The position numbers were made by a program, and so were the translations under genes. 47,697 bases of DNA, from NCBI GenBank assembly GCA_019637645.1, contig JAHBVH010000066.1:1-47697 (forward strand). The letters run 5' to 3'. Position 1 is the first letter of the stretch; every line of letters begins with the position of its first letter. The notes beneath the pieces were generated by a model. It had not been told where the DNA came from and searched no databases. It was given only the letters and a program-made list of their open reading frames with translations. This document shows positions 23,491-32,346 of this stretch, piece after piece. The DNA is from Caldilineaceae bacterium. GTDB lineage: Bacteria; Chloroflexota; Anaerolineae; Caldilineales; Caldilineaceae.

Positions 23491-25820
23491 GTCCCGTGGG
23501 CATGCCGGGCAACGGCCTGTGCGTGTTTGCGCTTCTGCATATATTCGGCCAAGAAATAGCTGCCAATGACAAAGGTGCCAGCGGTGACTTGGAAGCTGAT
23601 CCCTTCCCAGGTGGCATAGAGGCCCAACCACATCCCACTCCAGTAGGGCAGCGTAAGCCAGCGGATGGGGTGAATCGGTAGCCAGCCAATCACTTGCAAC
23701 ACATGAACGGTATTGCCAACCATCATCAAAAGCACCGCCCCAATCAGCACACCGGTGGCGATGAGCATCTTTTTGTGGGGTAGCCGAGCCTGTAGCCCAA
23801 AGACCAGCCAGCCAATCACCGCGGTGGCTGCTAGACCCACCGCCACCCCACCCAGGACTATCGTGTTCCCGGCGTCGAGCACCAATGCCTGCAAAAAGAG
23901 GACGGTCTCGAAGCCTTCGCGGTAGATGCTGGAAAAACCTAAGAGCAAGAGCCCAATAAATTGACCCGCGCTCTGCTGGACAAGGCGGTGCTTCTGCACA
24001 TGGAAACTTGCCATCCAACCTGTCCAGTAAACCTCATGGAAGAACCAGTTGAGAATGAGCAAAAGCACGGCAACGGCAATCAGTGACACGACCGCTTCGA
24101 GCCGTTCCCCATAGCGGGCAAGTGCTGTTAACGCCGTGCGGGCCACCACCCATGTCAGTGCCGATGCCAACAAGGCCAGCCCTGCGCCCAGCCAAAGCGG
24201 TGTACGTAGATGGCGGCGGGTGCCCACCCGCAGACTGGCAAGTAACGACGCCAAGATCAGCACCGCTTCTAAGCCTTCGCGGAAGACGATCAACGCCGCA
24301 TTACTCAAAACCGCCATTGGGGCCACATCGCCGCTGACTAGGCGCTGCGCTTCGGCCAATTGTAGGTCGAGCGCCTGCCGGCTGGCCCCGATAACTGCGT
24401 CTGGCGCTTTCTGCTCAATCAGATAAGCTAGCCCCTTCTGCTCGCCTTGTCCATACCAGAAGAGATCTTCAATCGGTGTGATCATCTGGGGCGCAAAGGC
24501 GGTCAGCTTGGCTTCCGGGCCGCTCTCCAAGATGGCATACGCTTCCAGCCGTGCCGATTCGGCCAGCGCATACTCACCTTCCCGCGCCGCCGCTTCCATC
24601 TGATCGAGTGCCGAAGCAATGACATCAAAATCAGCATTGCTGTCGGCCTGTAACCACGCCGCAGGCATGATCGTCCTGAGTACCGTCAGTAGCTGATCGG
24701 TGGTCTCCGTCACGCTGCTTGGCTCCGCTACCGTGCTATGGGCGACTGCTTCGCTCAACTGCTTGTCCAACTGCCTGAGTAGATCCGCCGCGGCGGCAGT
24801 TTGGTTTGTGTCCTGGGCCGCGAGGAGCGTCTCTAGATCACGGAAAGCCGCTTCGGCACCCGCGCGAAAGGTGATCGCTTCGCGAATTTCTAGCTCGGTG
24901 GTGACAACCCCATCGCGTACACCGCGGCCATATTCCACAGGGACCAAACTCAGAAAGCGCAACAACTGACCCGCGCGGCGATGTTGTTCATCGGGCGTAA
25001 GGGGCGCAGCCCGAAATCCTTCTAAAGCCGTCGTGACTGCTGCCGTTGCATTCGTCAGCGCTGTGCCCTGCTGGGCGGCGGTGGTTAGCTTGGCAAAAGC
25101 TGCTTGGGCTTGGGCCGCCGCGGCGGCGCCCCGCTGTGTTTGATAGGCTGGTTGCAAAATCGCAAAATAGCCTTGCGCTAGCGCCGCATGTTCGGCCCGT
25201 CGGCTGGCAAAGCCTTGTTGATCCGCCGCGGCTAAATCGTGGAGCGCTTCGGCCATACGGGCCTGATAGGTATCAAGCAGGTCGGCATTAATGGCTGTGA
25301 TCGCCTGTTCGGTGCTAATCTGACCGGCGCGCAAGGCTGTTAGCGCCAGGGTCGCGTCGGCACCGGGCCGCGAGAAACGGGTGGCATGGCGAAATTCGCG
25401 CACGGCCAGCCATTGCTGGGCGGTTGCCAAATCGTCTGCCTGCATGGCCGCTGCGACAATCTGTTGTGCTCCTTGTAAGAGTGCCGTCCAAAGTTGCGCT
25501 CGGGCGACCGCCAAGGCGTTCGCATCGCCTTGCTGGGTGGCTGCTTGCGCGGCGGCCAAACCAGCTTGGATTTGCTTGGCAATAACGGGATCGCCCTGCT
25601 GAAGTGTTTCACTCCACGGGGCAGCATAGTGTGCAAGCGCTTGCTCAACTTGGGCCTGCGCCCCGGCTCGATCATGGGCGATCTGGAGCTGTGCCTGAAA
25701 GAGCGCCGTGCGCAAGGCTTCCGCGGCCTGGGCGGGCTGTTGCTCTGCTGCTTGTGCCCACAGGGTTGTCGGCCATAGCAGTAGAGTAACCAAAGACAGA
25801 ACAATCAACCGGTGCCACAT
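23484..25820 (-). CDS. FTR1-family iron permease with long extracytoplasmic N-terminal domain
   Basis: 778 residues from the ATG at 25820 (AGGAAT upstream; longer in-frame starts would overlap the preceding gene). A signal sequence 'LIVLSLVTLLLWPTTLWAQA' is followed by about 460 residues of Ala/Gln-rich helical sequence. The C-terminal permease has seven or so membrane helices and both hallmark motifs: FREGLEAVL (REGLE at about 514-518) and IYREGFETVLFL (REGFE at about 634-638), which bind Fe3+. FTR1/EfeU proteins import ferric iron. The start is 4 bp after the stop of the imelysin-like lipoprotein gene, so they form an Efe-like uptake pair; no EfeB peroxidase is visible. Confidence 0.88.
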   Translation of the reverse strand: MWHRLIVLSLVTLLLWPTTLWAQAAEQQPAQAAEALRTALFQAQLQIAHDRAGAQAQVEQALAHYAAPWSETLQQGDPVIAKQIQAGLAAAQAATQQGDANALAVARAQLWTALLQGAQQIVAAAMQADDLATAQQWLAVREFRHATRFSRPGADATLALTALRAGQISTEQAITAINADLLDTYQARMAEALHDLAAADQQGFASRRAEHAALAQGYFAILQPAYQTQRGAAAAAQAQAAFAKLTTAAQQGTALTNATAAVTTALEGFRAAPLTPDEQHRRAGQLLRFLSLVPVEYGRGVRDGVVTTELEIREAITFRAGAEAAFRDLETLLAAQDTNQTAAAADLLRQLDKQLSEAVAHSTVAEPSSVTETTDQLLTVLRTIMPAAWLQADSNADFDVIASALDQMEAAAREGEYALAESARLEAYAILESGPEAKLTAFAPQMITPIEDLFWYGQGEQKGLAYLIEQKAPDAVIGASRQALDLQLAEAQRLVSGDVAPMAVLSNAALIVFREGLEAVLILASLLASLRVGTRRHLRTPLWLGAGLALLASALTWVVARTALTALARYGERLEAVVSLIAVAVLLLILNWFFHEVYWTGWMASFHVQKHRLVQQSAGQFIGLLLLGFSSIYREGFETVLFLQALVLDAGNTIVLGGVAVGLAATAVIGWLVFGLQARLPHKKMLIATGVLIGAVLLMMVGNTVHVLQVIGWLPIHPIRWLTLPYWSGMWLGLYATWEGISFQVTAGTFVIGSYFLAEYMQKRKHAQAVARHAHGTT

Positions 25821-25824
25821 AAGC

Positions 25825-26931
25825 TTATTCCTGGATCTCAATGCCCAACTGCGCCGCAACTTGACTGATTTGGCCCGTGACGGCGGTGGCGCGATTTTGC
25901 GCTTCGGCTCCCAACAGATCAGCTTCTTCAGCGGTAAAGCGCTTCCCGTCATTTTCTTGGGCATAGATGTCTGCCACAAAGGCTTTTAGATCGCTTAAGC
26001 CCGTGCCAATCTGCTCCCCTTGGGCTGTATCCACCGTCGCGACAAGAGGCTGAATTTCGGCATAGACAACTTCTAACCCGCTTAGAATATCTTGAATATC
26101 CGCCAACCGGGAAATTGCTACGAAATCGCGTTGGGTAGAAGCTTCACCCGCTACAAAGCGCGAATCGCGCCAGGAGCCAAAGTATTCGTTCATGGTTGGC
26201 ACCATGACGACCAAGGCCGTAAAGGCATCGGTTTCGGTCGGTTGCCAAGCGTCAGCTGCGGCGGCAAGTTCCGCGGCATAGCTGTCCAAGGTATCGGCGG
26301 CGGCTTTTAGGACATTCGCTTCGGGCAAGGCATCCCCAAGATCGACGACGCCATTGTCGTCAAAGTCGGCCTCGACCTCTGGTACGGTATAGTCGGCATA
26401 GGTACCCCACAGGGTACTTTCCAACACCCCAAAGAGATTCCCCGGCTTGGGCAAGACGCGCCCATCGGGCAAGGTGAGATCAAAGGGGACAGCGTTCTCT
26501 GGATCGTCTTCGCCACTTGCACCGGCATCCAAGATGACATCAAATTCGGCCAAGCTGGGCGTCCCTGCCACAATGCCTTCCATCTGTTCGTAGAGTGGGC
26601 TTGCCTGTAGCCAAGCCGCGCGCGCGGCGAGAAGCGTCGCCGTAACGGTTGCTGTTTGGGTTTCCCAGAGGGTGGCATAGGCAAAGTCGGTGGCTTGGGC
26701 CAATGTGTAATAAGCGTCACTAGCATCGCGCAAGGCAGCCGTCGCTTGGCTCAAGGCCGTTGTCTTTTCTAATAAATAGTTCTTGATCCCAGCCAACTCG
26801 ATTGGCGCGGCTGCTTCGGCGGCTGGTTCAGCCGTGGGGGCGGTGCTCTGGGGTGCAACGGGTGTACAGGCGGTGAAGACAGCAAAGACTGTCACAGTAA
26901 GCATCAAACGGAGAAGACGTAAGCGTAACAT
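25825..26931 (-). CDS. Imelysin/EfeO-like (M75) lipoprotein with an EF-hand-like loop
   Basis: 368 residues. A signal peptide ends in the lipobox 'VFTAC' (lipid-carrying Cys22), followed by a Pro/Ala-rich linker. The helical body with 'LFGVLESTLWGTYADY' resembles imelysin/EfeO periplasmic iron-binding domains; the canonical HxxE of the motif is degenerate (GVLE). Unusually, residues 189-200 read DFDDNGVVDLGD, an exact EF-hand/dockerin calcium-loop pattern. It is likely anchored on the outer face of the cytoplasmic membrane and hands iron to the FTR1 permease encoded 4 bp downstream. Confidence 0.75.
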   Translation of the reverse strand: MLRLRLLRLMLTVTVFAVFTACTPVAPQSTAPTAEPAAEAAAPIELAGIKNYLLEKTTALSQATAALRDASDAYYTLAQATDFAYATLWETQTATVTATLLAARAAWLQASPLYEQMEGIVAGTPSLAEFDVILDAGASGEDDPENAVPFDLTLPDGRVLPKPGNLFGVLESTLWGTYADYTVPEVEADFDDNGVVDLGDALPEANVLKAAADTLDSYAAELAAAADAWQPTETDAFTALVVMVPTMNEYFGSWRDSRFVAGEASTQRDFVAISRLADIQDILSGLEVVYAEIQPLVATVDTAQGEQIGTGLSDLKAFVADIYAQENDGKRFTAEEADLLGAEAQNRATAVTGQISQVAAQLGIEIQE

Positions 26932-27244
26932 GAGTTCCCTCGATCTCTAGTGATTTCTCACAGGCACACGGCGCTAGCCAGGCACAATTGCGCTTGGCGC
27001 GGCCAAAATAGCCAAGTGCTTCTTGGCCGAAAAGAGATGATAGTACGACGACAGTACACAGCATAATTTTGCCAACGCCCTCTAAAATTGGCATTGGCAT
27101 GTTGCTACAATAGCATAGCCCTCGCGTTGTTTCAAGTGATTTTGAGAACAAACCCAGGACTTGGGATTGCGGTCTGCTTAATAACGTGGCGTTAATCCAG
27201 CTTTAGGGTAAAGTTTACTGGGGCTAATGCCCGATTTGACGCTT
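26932..27244 (-). promoter_or_regulatory. Control region upstream of the iron-uptake pair
   Basis: A 313-bp gap with no gene. The inverted repeat TGCCAA/TTGGCA (about 27071-27100) and GCTAcaaTAGC (27105-27115) are visible. I see no good match to a Fur box. The promoter of the lipoprotein gene should be here. Confidence 0.3.
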
Positions 27245-28006
27245 CTAAAAAGTCAGTACAGTGTGGGCCAACAAGATCGCCAATTCAACCATTTCCACGA
27301 CCAACCCATAGACATCTCCTGTGACGCCACCCAGCCGACGATGGGCAATGCGAATGAGCCACCAAGTGATAGCTATCGCCAAGAGCGCGGCGAGCGCGGT
27401 GTGGAGTGTGGGCCAAAGGAACAATGTCAGCAGCGGCAGCAGCAGCGCCTTCAACCAGCTACGCGCTGACAGACCCGCGGCCAAGTCGGCACCTAGGCCA
27501 CCGGGGCGCGCCGTTGGTTGTTGGGCTACCCAGAGCAACAGGGCCCGCGCCCCAATCGGCCCTATCAGGAGGGCCGGGGTAAAAGCTGGGAGGGCGGCGA
27601 CCGCGGCCACTTTTACAAGCAAAAACAGGGCAAGTCCCCCCGCGGCAAACGCACCAGTGCGCGGATCGCGCATGATCTCCAACCGACGTTCACGGCTGGT
27701 GGCGGCCAACAGCCCATCACAACAGTCGGCTAACCCATCCAGATGGAGGCCACCCGTCAATGCGGCCCACAGCGTCACGGTGAGCCCAGCCGCGACGAGC
27801 GGTGGAAAGATCTGCACGAGCCCCCAGTGCGCCCCGGTGACAAGCAACCCCAGCACCAAGCCTACCACCGGAAACCAGTGGCTGGCCCGGCCTAAGATCC
27901 CCGGTGCATAGGACACTTGGGGCACGGGCAGCACCGTGAGGAAGCCAAAGGCAAACGCGAGCGCGTGGAGCCAGCTACGCATCTTGCTACTCATCCAGCT
28001 ACTCAT
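27245..28006 (-). CDS. cobS: Adenosylcobinamide-GDP ribazoletransferase (cobalamin synthase)
   Basis: 253 residues from the ATG at 28006, which overlaps the ferrochelatase stop (ATGA). 'AFAFGFLTVLPVPQ' near the N-terminus and 'WAALTGGLHLDGLADCCDGL' are the CobS signatures, the latter carrying the acidic residues that bind Mg2+. 'RDPRTGAFAAGGLALFLLVK' follows. Several membrane helices are present. CobS joins adenosylcobinamide-GDP with alpha-ribazole (phosphate), the last step of nucleotide-loop assembly. Neither CobU nor CobT is in the window. Confidence 0.92.
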   Translation of the reverse strand: MSSWMSSKMRSWLHALAFAFGFLTVLPVPQVSYAPGILGRASHWFPVVGLVLGLLVTGAHWGLVQIFPPLVAAGLTVTLWAALTGGLHLDGLADCCDGLLAATSRERRLEIMRDPRTGAFAAGGLALFLLVKVAAVAALPAFTPALLIGPIGARALLLWVAQQPTARPGGLGADLAAGLSARSWLKALLLPLLTLFLWPTLHTALAALLAIAITWWLIRIAHRRLGGVTGDVYGLVVEMVELAILLAHTVLTF

Positions 28007-29088
28007 TGGCAAGTTGCTAGCGCCTGGGCTGCGCGGAAATTGGTATCCGCCGTTGCGCTGCCGATACTTTCCCAACCTTGAAGATGTTGTAGCATGATGC
28101 TCGTTAACGCGGCGATGTGATCCGGCCGCGCGTTGAGGGCCGGGATATAGCTGTAGGTATGACCACCGGCTGCTAAAAAGGTTTCCTGCCCCTCATTTCC
28201 CAACTCATCCAAGGTTTCTAGGCAATCACTGGAGAAGCCAGGTGCCAGCACCTGGACACTGCGCACGCCTTGTTGACCCCACGCGGTTAACAGCTCGTCG
28301 GTATAGGGGCGCAGCCATTCGGCAGGCCCAAAGCGTGACTGAAAAGCGACCGCATACTCTTCGGCGGCCAAGCCCAAGCGCTCCACCAATAAATGGGCCG
28401 TCTGTTGGCATTCATGGAAATAAGGATCTCCCTTTTCGGCATAGCTGCGGGGAATGCCGTGAAAGGAAAGGAGCAGGCGTTCGGCCTTGCCGTGCTGCTG
28501 CCAAGATTCGGTGACACGATTGGCTAGGGCAGCGATATAGGCCGGATGGTCAGGGTAGTGGAGCACGGTGCGCAATTCGGGGGGCCAACGCCAGCGCTGT
28601 AACTCGGCAAAGACGCCATCCAGCGAAGTGCCGGTGGTGGTGGCTGAATATTGGGGATAGAGCGGCAGGATCAACAGACGGCGTACGCCCGCTTGATCAA
28701 GTTGGCGCAGCGCTTCTTGTAGTGTTGGCTTGCCGTAACGCATGCCTATGGCGACTGGGATCATCTTGTCGGTGGCGGCAAAGAGTGCTTGCCGGAGCGC
28801 TTCCCGTTGTGCCTCCAGGTTGAGCAACAAGGGCGACCCCTCTGTGGTCCAAATCCGTTGATAGAGGCGGGCTGAGCGCCGCGGGCGGGTTTGGAGAATG
28901 ATGCCGTGGAGGATCAACCACCAAAGCCAACGCGGCAGCTCAATGATCCGTGGATCGCCCAAGAATTGGCGCAAATAGGGACGCACCGCGTTGGCTGTTG
29001 GGGCTGTTGGTGAACCAACATTGGTCAGCAACACGCCCGTCAAAGACGGTGCAGTGGGGTCATATGATGGGCGGCTATAATAATGCAT
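28003..29088 (-). CDS. hemH: Ferrochelatase
   Basis: 361 residues. 'GVLLTNVGSPTAPTANAVRPYLRQFLGDPRIIELPR' at the N-terminus, 'LILPLYPQYSATTTGTSLDGVF', 'LLSFHGIPRSYAEKGDPY' (active-site His) and 'FQSRFGPAEWLRPYTDELL' are all in ferrochelatase order. The enzyme inserts Fe2+ into proto- or coproporphyrin. Its place between CobS and the adenosyltransferase, with an ATGA overlap to cobS, is not the common haem-operon setting and ties haem and corrinoid metabolism together; a cobalt-chelatase role is a less likely alternative. Confidence 0.92.
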   Translation of the reverse strand: MHYYSRPSYDPTAPSLTGVLLTNVGSPTAPTANAVRPYLRQFLGDPRIIELPRWLWWLILHGIILQTRPRRSARLYQRIWTTEGSPLLLNLEAQREALRQALFAATDKMIPVAIGMRYGKPTLQEALRQLDQAGVRRLLILPLYPQYSATTTGTSLDGVFAELQRWRWPPELRTVLHYPDHPAYIAALANRVTESWQQHGKAERLLLSFHGIPRSYAEKGDPYFHECQQTAHLLVERLGLAAEEYAVAFQSRFGPAEWLRPYTDELLTAWGQQGVRSVQVLAPGFSSDCLETLDELGNEGQETFLAAGGHTYSYIPALNARPDHIAALTSIMLQHLQGWESIGSATADTNFRAAQALATCQ

Positions 29089-29129
29089 AAGGTAAAGATC
29101 CGTCTTGGCACGGCGAAAAGCGTTGCAGG

Positions 29130-29200
29130 TGGCTTTTCGCCGCGCGATAGCGCTTGCTTCCTTGATCCGCGTTCCTCGGCGTCTATCCGTGTCCTATCTC
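29130..29200. repeat. Copy of a dispersed GCGGAT/GACACGGATAGACG repeat
   Basis: Read on the minus strand, this stretch contains GGACACGGATAGACG followed by ACGCGGAT. It is similar to 32146-32180 on the plus strand (GGACGCGGATACACGCGGAT). Non-coding. Confidence 0.4.
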
Positions 29201-29202
29201 TT

Positions 29203-29766
29203 TTAAGCGCCCGGTTTCCAGAGTGGTTCGGGCATGTCGCGCTGATGATTTTCGAAGCGGGCCATGACAAAGAGCGCGTCCGAGAGGCGATTGAGGTAGC
29301 TCAACACCTGCGGCCCAACTCCTTGTTCCCGTGCCAGCGTGCTCGCTTCGCGTTCGGCGCGGCGACAGACCGTGCGCGCCACCTGTAGTTGCGCCGCGCC
29401 CAGAACGCCGCCCGGCAGAATAAAGTTCTGTAGCGGACCAACCACCGCGGTCATTTCATCAATGAGCGCTTCCAGCTTTTCCACATGACGCGCCTCGATC
29501 TGCGGTAGCGGCCATTTCCCTTTGTCTTCTTCCAAAAAGCAGAGATCCGAGCCGAGATCAAAGAGTTCATTCTGAATGTGAGCCAGTTCCTCATCCAGCC
29601 GTTTGCAGACCCCCAGCGCCCGTGCCAAGCCGATGTGTGAATTGAGCTCATCTACGCTCCCATAGACCGCCACGCGCAGCTCATCTTTGGATACGCGTTG
29701 GCCGCCCCCAAGGGCCGTGGTGCCTTTATCGCCCCCTTTGGTGTAGATCTTGGTTAACCGTGGCAT
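29203..29766 (-). CDS. Cob(I)alamin adenosyltransferase, PduO type
   Basis: 187 residues. '[20 protein letters not shown]' is the ATP-binding loop, '[17 protein letters not shown]' follows, then '[10 protein letters not shown]' and '[16 protein letters not shown]', the conserved Arg/Asp residues of PduO enzymes. It transfers the 5'-deoxyadenosyl group of ATP to Co(I) corrinoid. The ribosome-binding site AGAAAGG lies within the last codons of the upstream nagB, with only 2 bp between stop and start. Confidence 0.95.
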   Translation of the reverse strand: MPRLTKIYTKGGDKGTTALGGGQRVSKDELRVAVYGSVDELNSHIGLARALGVCKRLDEELAHIQNELFDLGSDLCFLEEDKGKWPLPQIEARHVEKLEALIDEMTAVVGPLQNFILPGGVLGAAQLQVARTVCRRAEREASTLAREQGVGPQVLSYLNRLSDALFVMARFENHQRDMPEPLWKPGA

Positions 29767-29768
29767 AC

Positions 29769-30494
29769 TTACCTTTCTGGCGCGGCGGCTTCATCGGTAA
29801 TGACCGTAACCTGGTCGGCCTGCTGTAAATAGGAAGCTGGTACTTCTGGATCCAGCGGCCCATAGAGGCTTTTGTGCAAAATTTCGCGCTTATGGGCTCC
29901 CGAAACGATCAGCAATTTCTGGCGGGCAGCCAGCAGCAGATCCATCCCAATGGTCATGGCTTGGGGCAGAATGCGATCCCGCCCGCCCCACTCTTTGGCA
30001 CAAGTGGCAAGGCTGGATTCGCTCAAGTTCAGAACGCGGGTGGTGGCGGAGGCATCCGCTGGCGGATCATTATAGCCAATATGCCCATTCGGCCCTAGGC
30101 CCAAAATCGCGATGTCGAGTCCCCCCGCCGCGAGGAGCGCCGCATGATAGGCACGACAAGCGGCATCCGGATCGGGGGCATCGCCCGGCAAGGGCGCGAT
30201 CTGTTCGGGGCGAATGCCCAGCGGGGTAAAAAAGGTTCGTTGCAGCCAGCCAGAGAGTGCCCGCGGGTCGTCCAGCGTGACACCTACATATTCGTCCAAG
30301 ACAAAGACGCGCAGCGCCGTCGGGTCAAAATCGCCCTGGCGATGGCGCGCGAGTAATTCGTGGTATAACCCTTCGGGGGTTTTGCCCGTGGGGAAGACAA
30401 TGGTGCTAGCCGGCTTGGCTTGGATAGCCGCAATTGTCCAATCGGCGGCCGCGCGACTCATGGCCGCGTAATCTTGGGTAACGATGAGCTTCAT
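29769..30494 (-). CDS. nagB: Glucosamine-6-phosphate deaminase
   Basis: 241 residues, the usual bacterial length. '[18 protein letters not shown]' (phosphate loop), '[10 protein letters not shown]' (DEY) and '[17 protein letters not shown]' (catalytic His in GHIGYND). In the last motif the usual Glu is Asp and the usual Asp is Asn, the latter common in Gram-positive type NagB. It converts GlcN-6-P to Fru-6-P and ammonia. Its position between cobQ and the adenosyltransferase gene is odd for an amino-sugar enzyme; co-transcription may be accidental. Confidence 0.9.
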   Translation of the reverse strand: MKLIVTQDYAAMSRAAADWTIAAIQAKPASTIVFPTGKTPEGLYHELLARHRQGDFDPTALRVFVLDEYVGVTLDDPRALSGWLQRTFFTPLGIRPEQIAPLPGDAPDPDAACRAYHAALLAAGGLDIAILGLGPNGHIGYNDPPADASATTRVLNLSESSLATCAKEWGGRDRILPQAMTIGMDLLLAARQKLLIVSGAHKREILHKSLYGPLDPEVPASYLQQADQVTVITDEAAAPER

Positions 30495-30573
30495 GACGAT
30501 GCGTTGACCTCTTTTAATTTTAACAATTTTGACAGCTGCTGTTGATCATAGGCCGCTTATGTTAGGCGATAAA

Positions 30574-32088
30574 TCACCCGCGAGCCGCAAGCCCGGCGAG
30601 CATAGGTTCAAGATAGCTCCAGTCTACCGCACTTTCCACGGCATCGGCAAGCCGGTCATAGGCGTAGGCACGTAGTCGCGCCGTTGATTGGGCCGTGCCT
30701 TGCCAACCAAGGCGATGGAGCCACGCTTGGCGGAAGGTGTCATCCTCAAAAATTCCGTGCAGATAGCAGCCCCAGATTCGGCCCTGCTCAACCATTGCGC
30801 CGTCGGCCACCGTCAGCGCTTCGCCATTGCGTTCAATGATCGCGCCTAGCGGCTCGCCGTGGAGCAATGTACTTTCGCCGCTGTGAATCTCATAGCCAGT
30901 GACAACTGTGCCGTCGGCCAAGCGCAGGCGGCTTTGGCTCGTCTGTTTGCTAGGGTGAAATTCAGTCGTCACCGGCAAGAGGCCAAGCCCTGGCGCGACC
31001 GTGCCCGCGGTGCTCTCAATGCCCAAAGGATCGGCCAAGCGTTGCCCCAAGATCTGATAGCCACCACAAATGCCAACAATTTGGGTGGTGGCTGGTGCTG
31101 CCAAAATGGCTTGATCCAATGCCCGTTCACGGAGCCAAGCGAGGTCTGCCAAGGTCGCTTTGGTGCCGGGCAGCAGGATCACCTGCGGTGTGCCTAAGCT
31201 GTGGGCTTCGCGCACATAGCGAACGCGTACACCGGGCTCGGCAGCCAACAGGGCAAATTCATCGAAATTGGCTACATGGGGTAACTGAATGACCGCAATA
31301 TCAAGCGCCCCGCTGGTTTGGTCTGCGTTGCGCTGGCTGTCGAGGGCAACCGCGTCTTCATCGGCAATCTGAAGGTCAGGTAGATAGGGGATCACACCCA
31401 CGGTTGGTACGCCAAAGGCCTTCTCGCGGAAAAATTCATTGATGTTGCCTAGTAGAGCCGGACTCCCGCGGAATTTATTGATCAAGAAGCCCTGGATCTG
31501 CGCCCGTTCGGCTGGTTCGAGCAACAACAGCGTACCCGCCAATGCCGCAAAGACCCCGCCCCGGTCAATGTCACCGACCAAGAGACAAGGGGCTTGGGCA
31601 TGGCGCGCCATGCGTAGATTTACGATATCGCCCTGTTTTAGATTGATCTCCGCCGGACTGCCAGCCCCTTCCAGAATAATCAACTCATATTGGGCCGCTA
31701 GCCGATCATACGCGGCGCGGACTTCATCCCAAAGTTGGCGCTTGAGATCAAACCAATTGTGGGCCGCCAAATGACCGATAACCTTGCCATTGAGCACAAC
31801 CTGGCTGCGGGCGCGGCCATCAGGGGCCGTCTCGGGTTTAAGCAAAACGGGATTCATGTCGGTGTGCGGGAGAAGGCCAGCGGCTTCGGCTTGCACTAGT
31901 TGGGCCCGCCCCATTTCACCACCAGTGGCAGTGACACCGGCATTGTTGCTCATATTTTGGGCCTTAAAGGGGGCAACCCGAATCCCGCGTCGAGCAAAAA
32001 TGCGGCAAAAGGCCGTGACCAACAGGCTCTTGCCCGCGTTCGAATGGGTGCCTAGGATCATCAAGGCTGGTGTTGGCGTAGGTGGCAT
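30574..32088 (-). CDS. cobQ: Cobyric acid synthase (adenosylcobyric acid amidotransferase)
   Basis: 504 residues from the ATG at 32088, with GGAGGA seven bases before it; a GTG at 32094 is too close to that site. '[27 protein letters not shown]' is the P-loop of the dethiobiotin-synthetase-like domain, followed by '[13 protein letters not shown]' and '[14 protein letters not shown]'. The glutaminase domain has the nucleophile in '[11 protein letters not shown]' and His in 'WGCYLHGIF'. It amidates four side chains of adenosylcobyrinic diamide. As the only ring-modifying enzyme here, it suggests other cob genes elsewhere. Confidence 0.95.
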   Translation of the reverse strand: MPPTPTPALMILGTHSNAGKSLLVTAFCRIFARRGIRVAPFKAQNMSNNAGVTATGGEMGRAQLVQAEAAGLLPHTDMNPVLLKPETAPDGRARSQVVLNGKVIGHLAAHNWFDLKRQLWDEVRAAYDRLAAQYELIILEGAGSPAEINLKQGDIVNLRMARHAQAPCLLVGDIDRGGVFAALAGTLLLLEPAERAQIQGFLINKFRGSPALLGNINEFFREKAFGVPTVGVIPYLPDLQIADEDAVALDSQRNADQTSGALDIAVIQLPHVANFDEFALLAAEPGVRVRYVREAHSLGTPQVILLPGTKATLADLAWLRERALDQAILAAPATTQIVGICGGYQILGQRLADPLGIESTAGTVAPGLGLLPVTTEFHPSKQTSQSRLRLADGTVVTGYEIHSGESTLLHGEPLGAIIERNGEALTVADGAMVEQGRIWGCYLHGIFEDDTFRQAWLHRLGWQGTAQSTARLRAYAYDRLADAVESAVDWSYLEPMLAGLAARG

Positions 32089-32143
32089 GGTCACTCCTCC
32101 GAACGGATGACATCAATGGGATTCACGGGCGGACAATAAGATT

Positions 32144-32300
32144 TTAGGACGCGGATACACGCGGATTGACGCGGATAAGGCCATTGTTAATTAATACAGC
32201 GTTCAAAAATTTTCTTTGATATTGGGTGTGCGCACCGCCCCTTGAAGCGGGCTTTAGCCGGCGTTGTTCGGTAGCACCGTCCCTTCCGGGCGGTACACAC
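32144..32300. repeat. Two dispersed repeats between cobQ and btuD-like genes
   Basis: GCGGAT occurs three times at 10-11 bp spacing (about 32153-32177). After it GAAGCGGGCTTTAGCCGG (32244-32261) is an exact inverted copy of 22431-22448, with GCGTTGTTC adjoining as at 22453. No gene is present in the 258-bp gap. Confidence 0.65.
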
Positions 32301-32346
32301 TGAATCTGCGTACCCTTATTGGTAGCCATCTGAACGGATCCTCGCG

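Noticed and set aside
23350..24018. Minus-strand frame with repeated DLHN tetrapeptides
   Set aside because: The repeats come from the 12-bp DNA tandem repeat and the rest of the frame overlaps the FTR1 permease in another frame. No start signal or recognisable domain.
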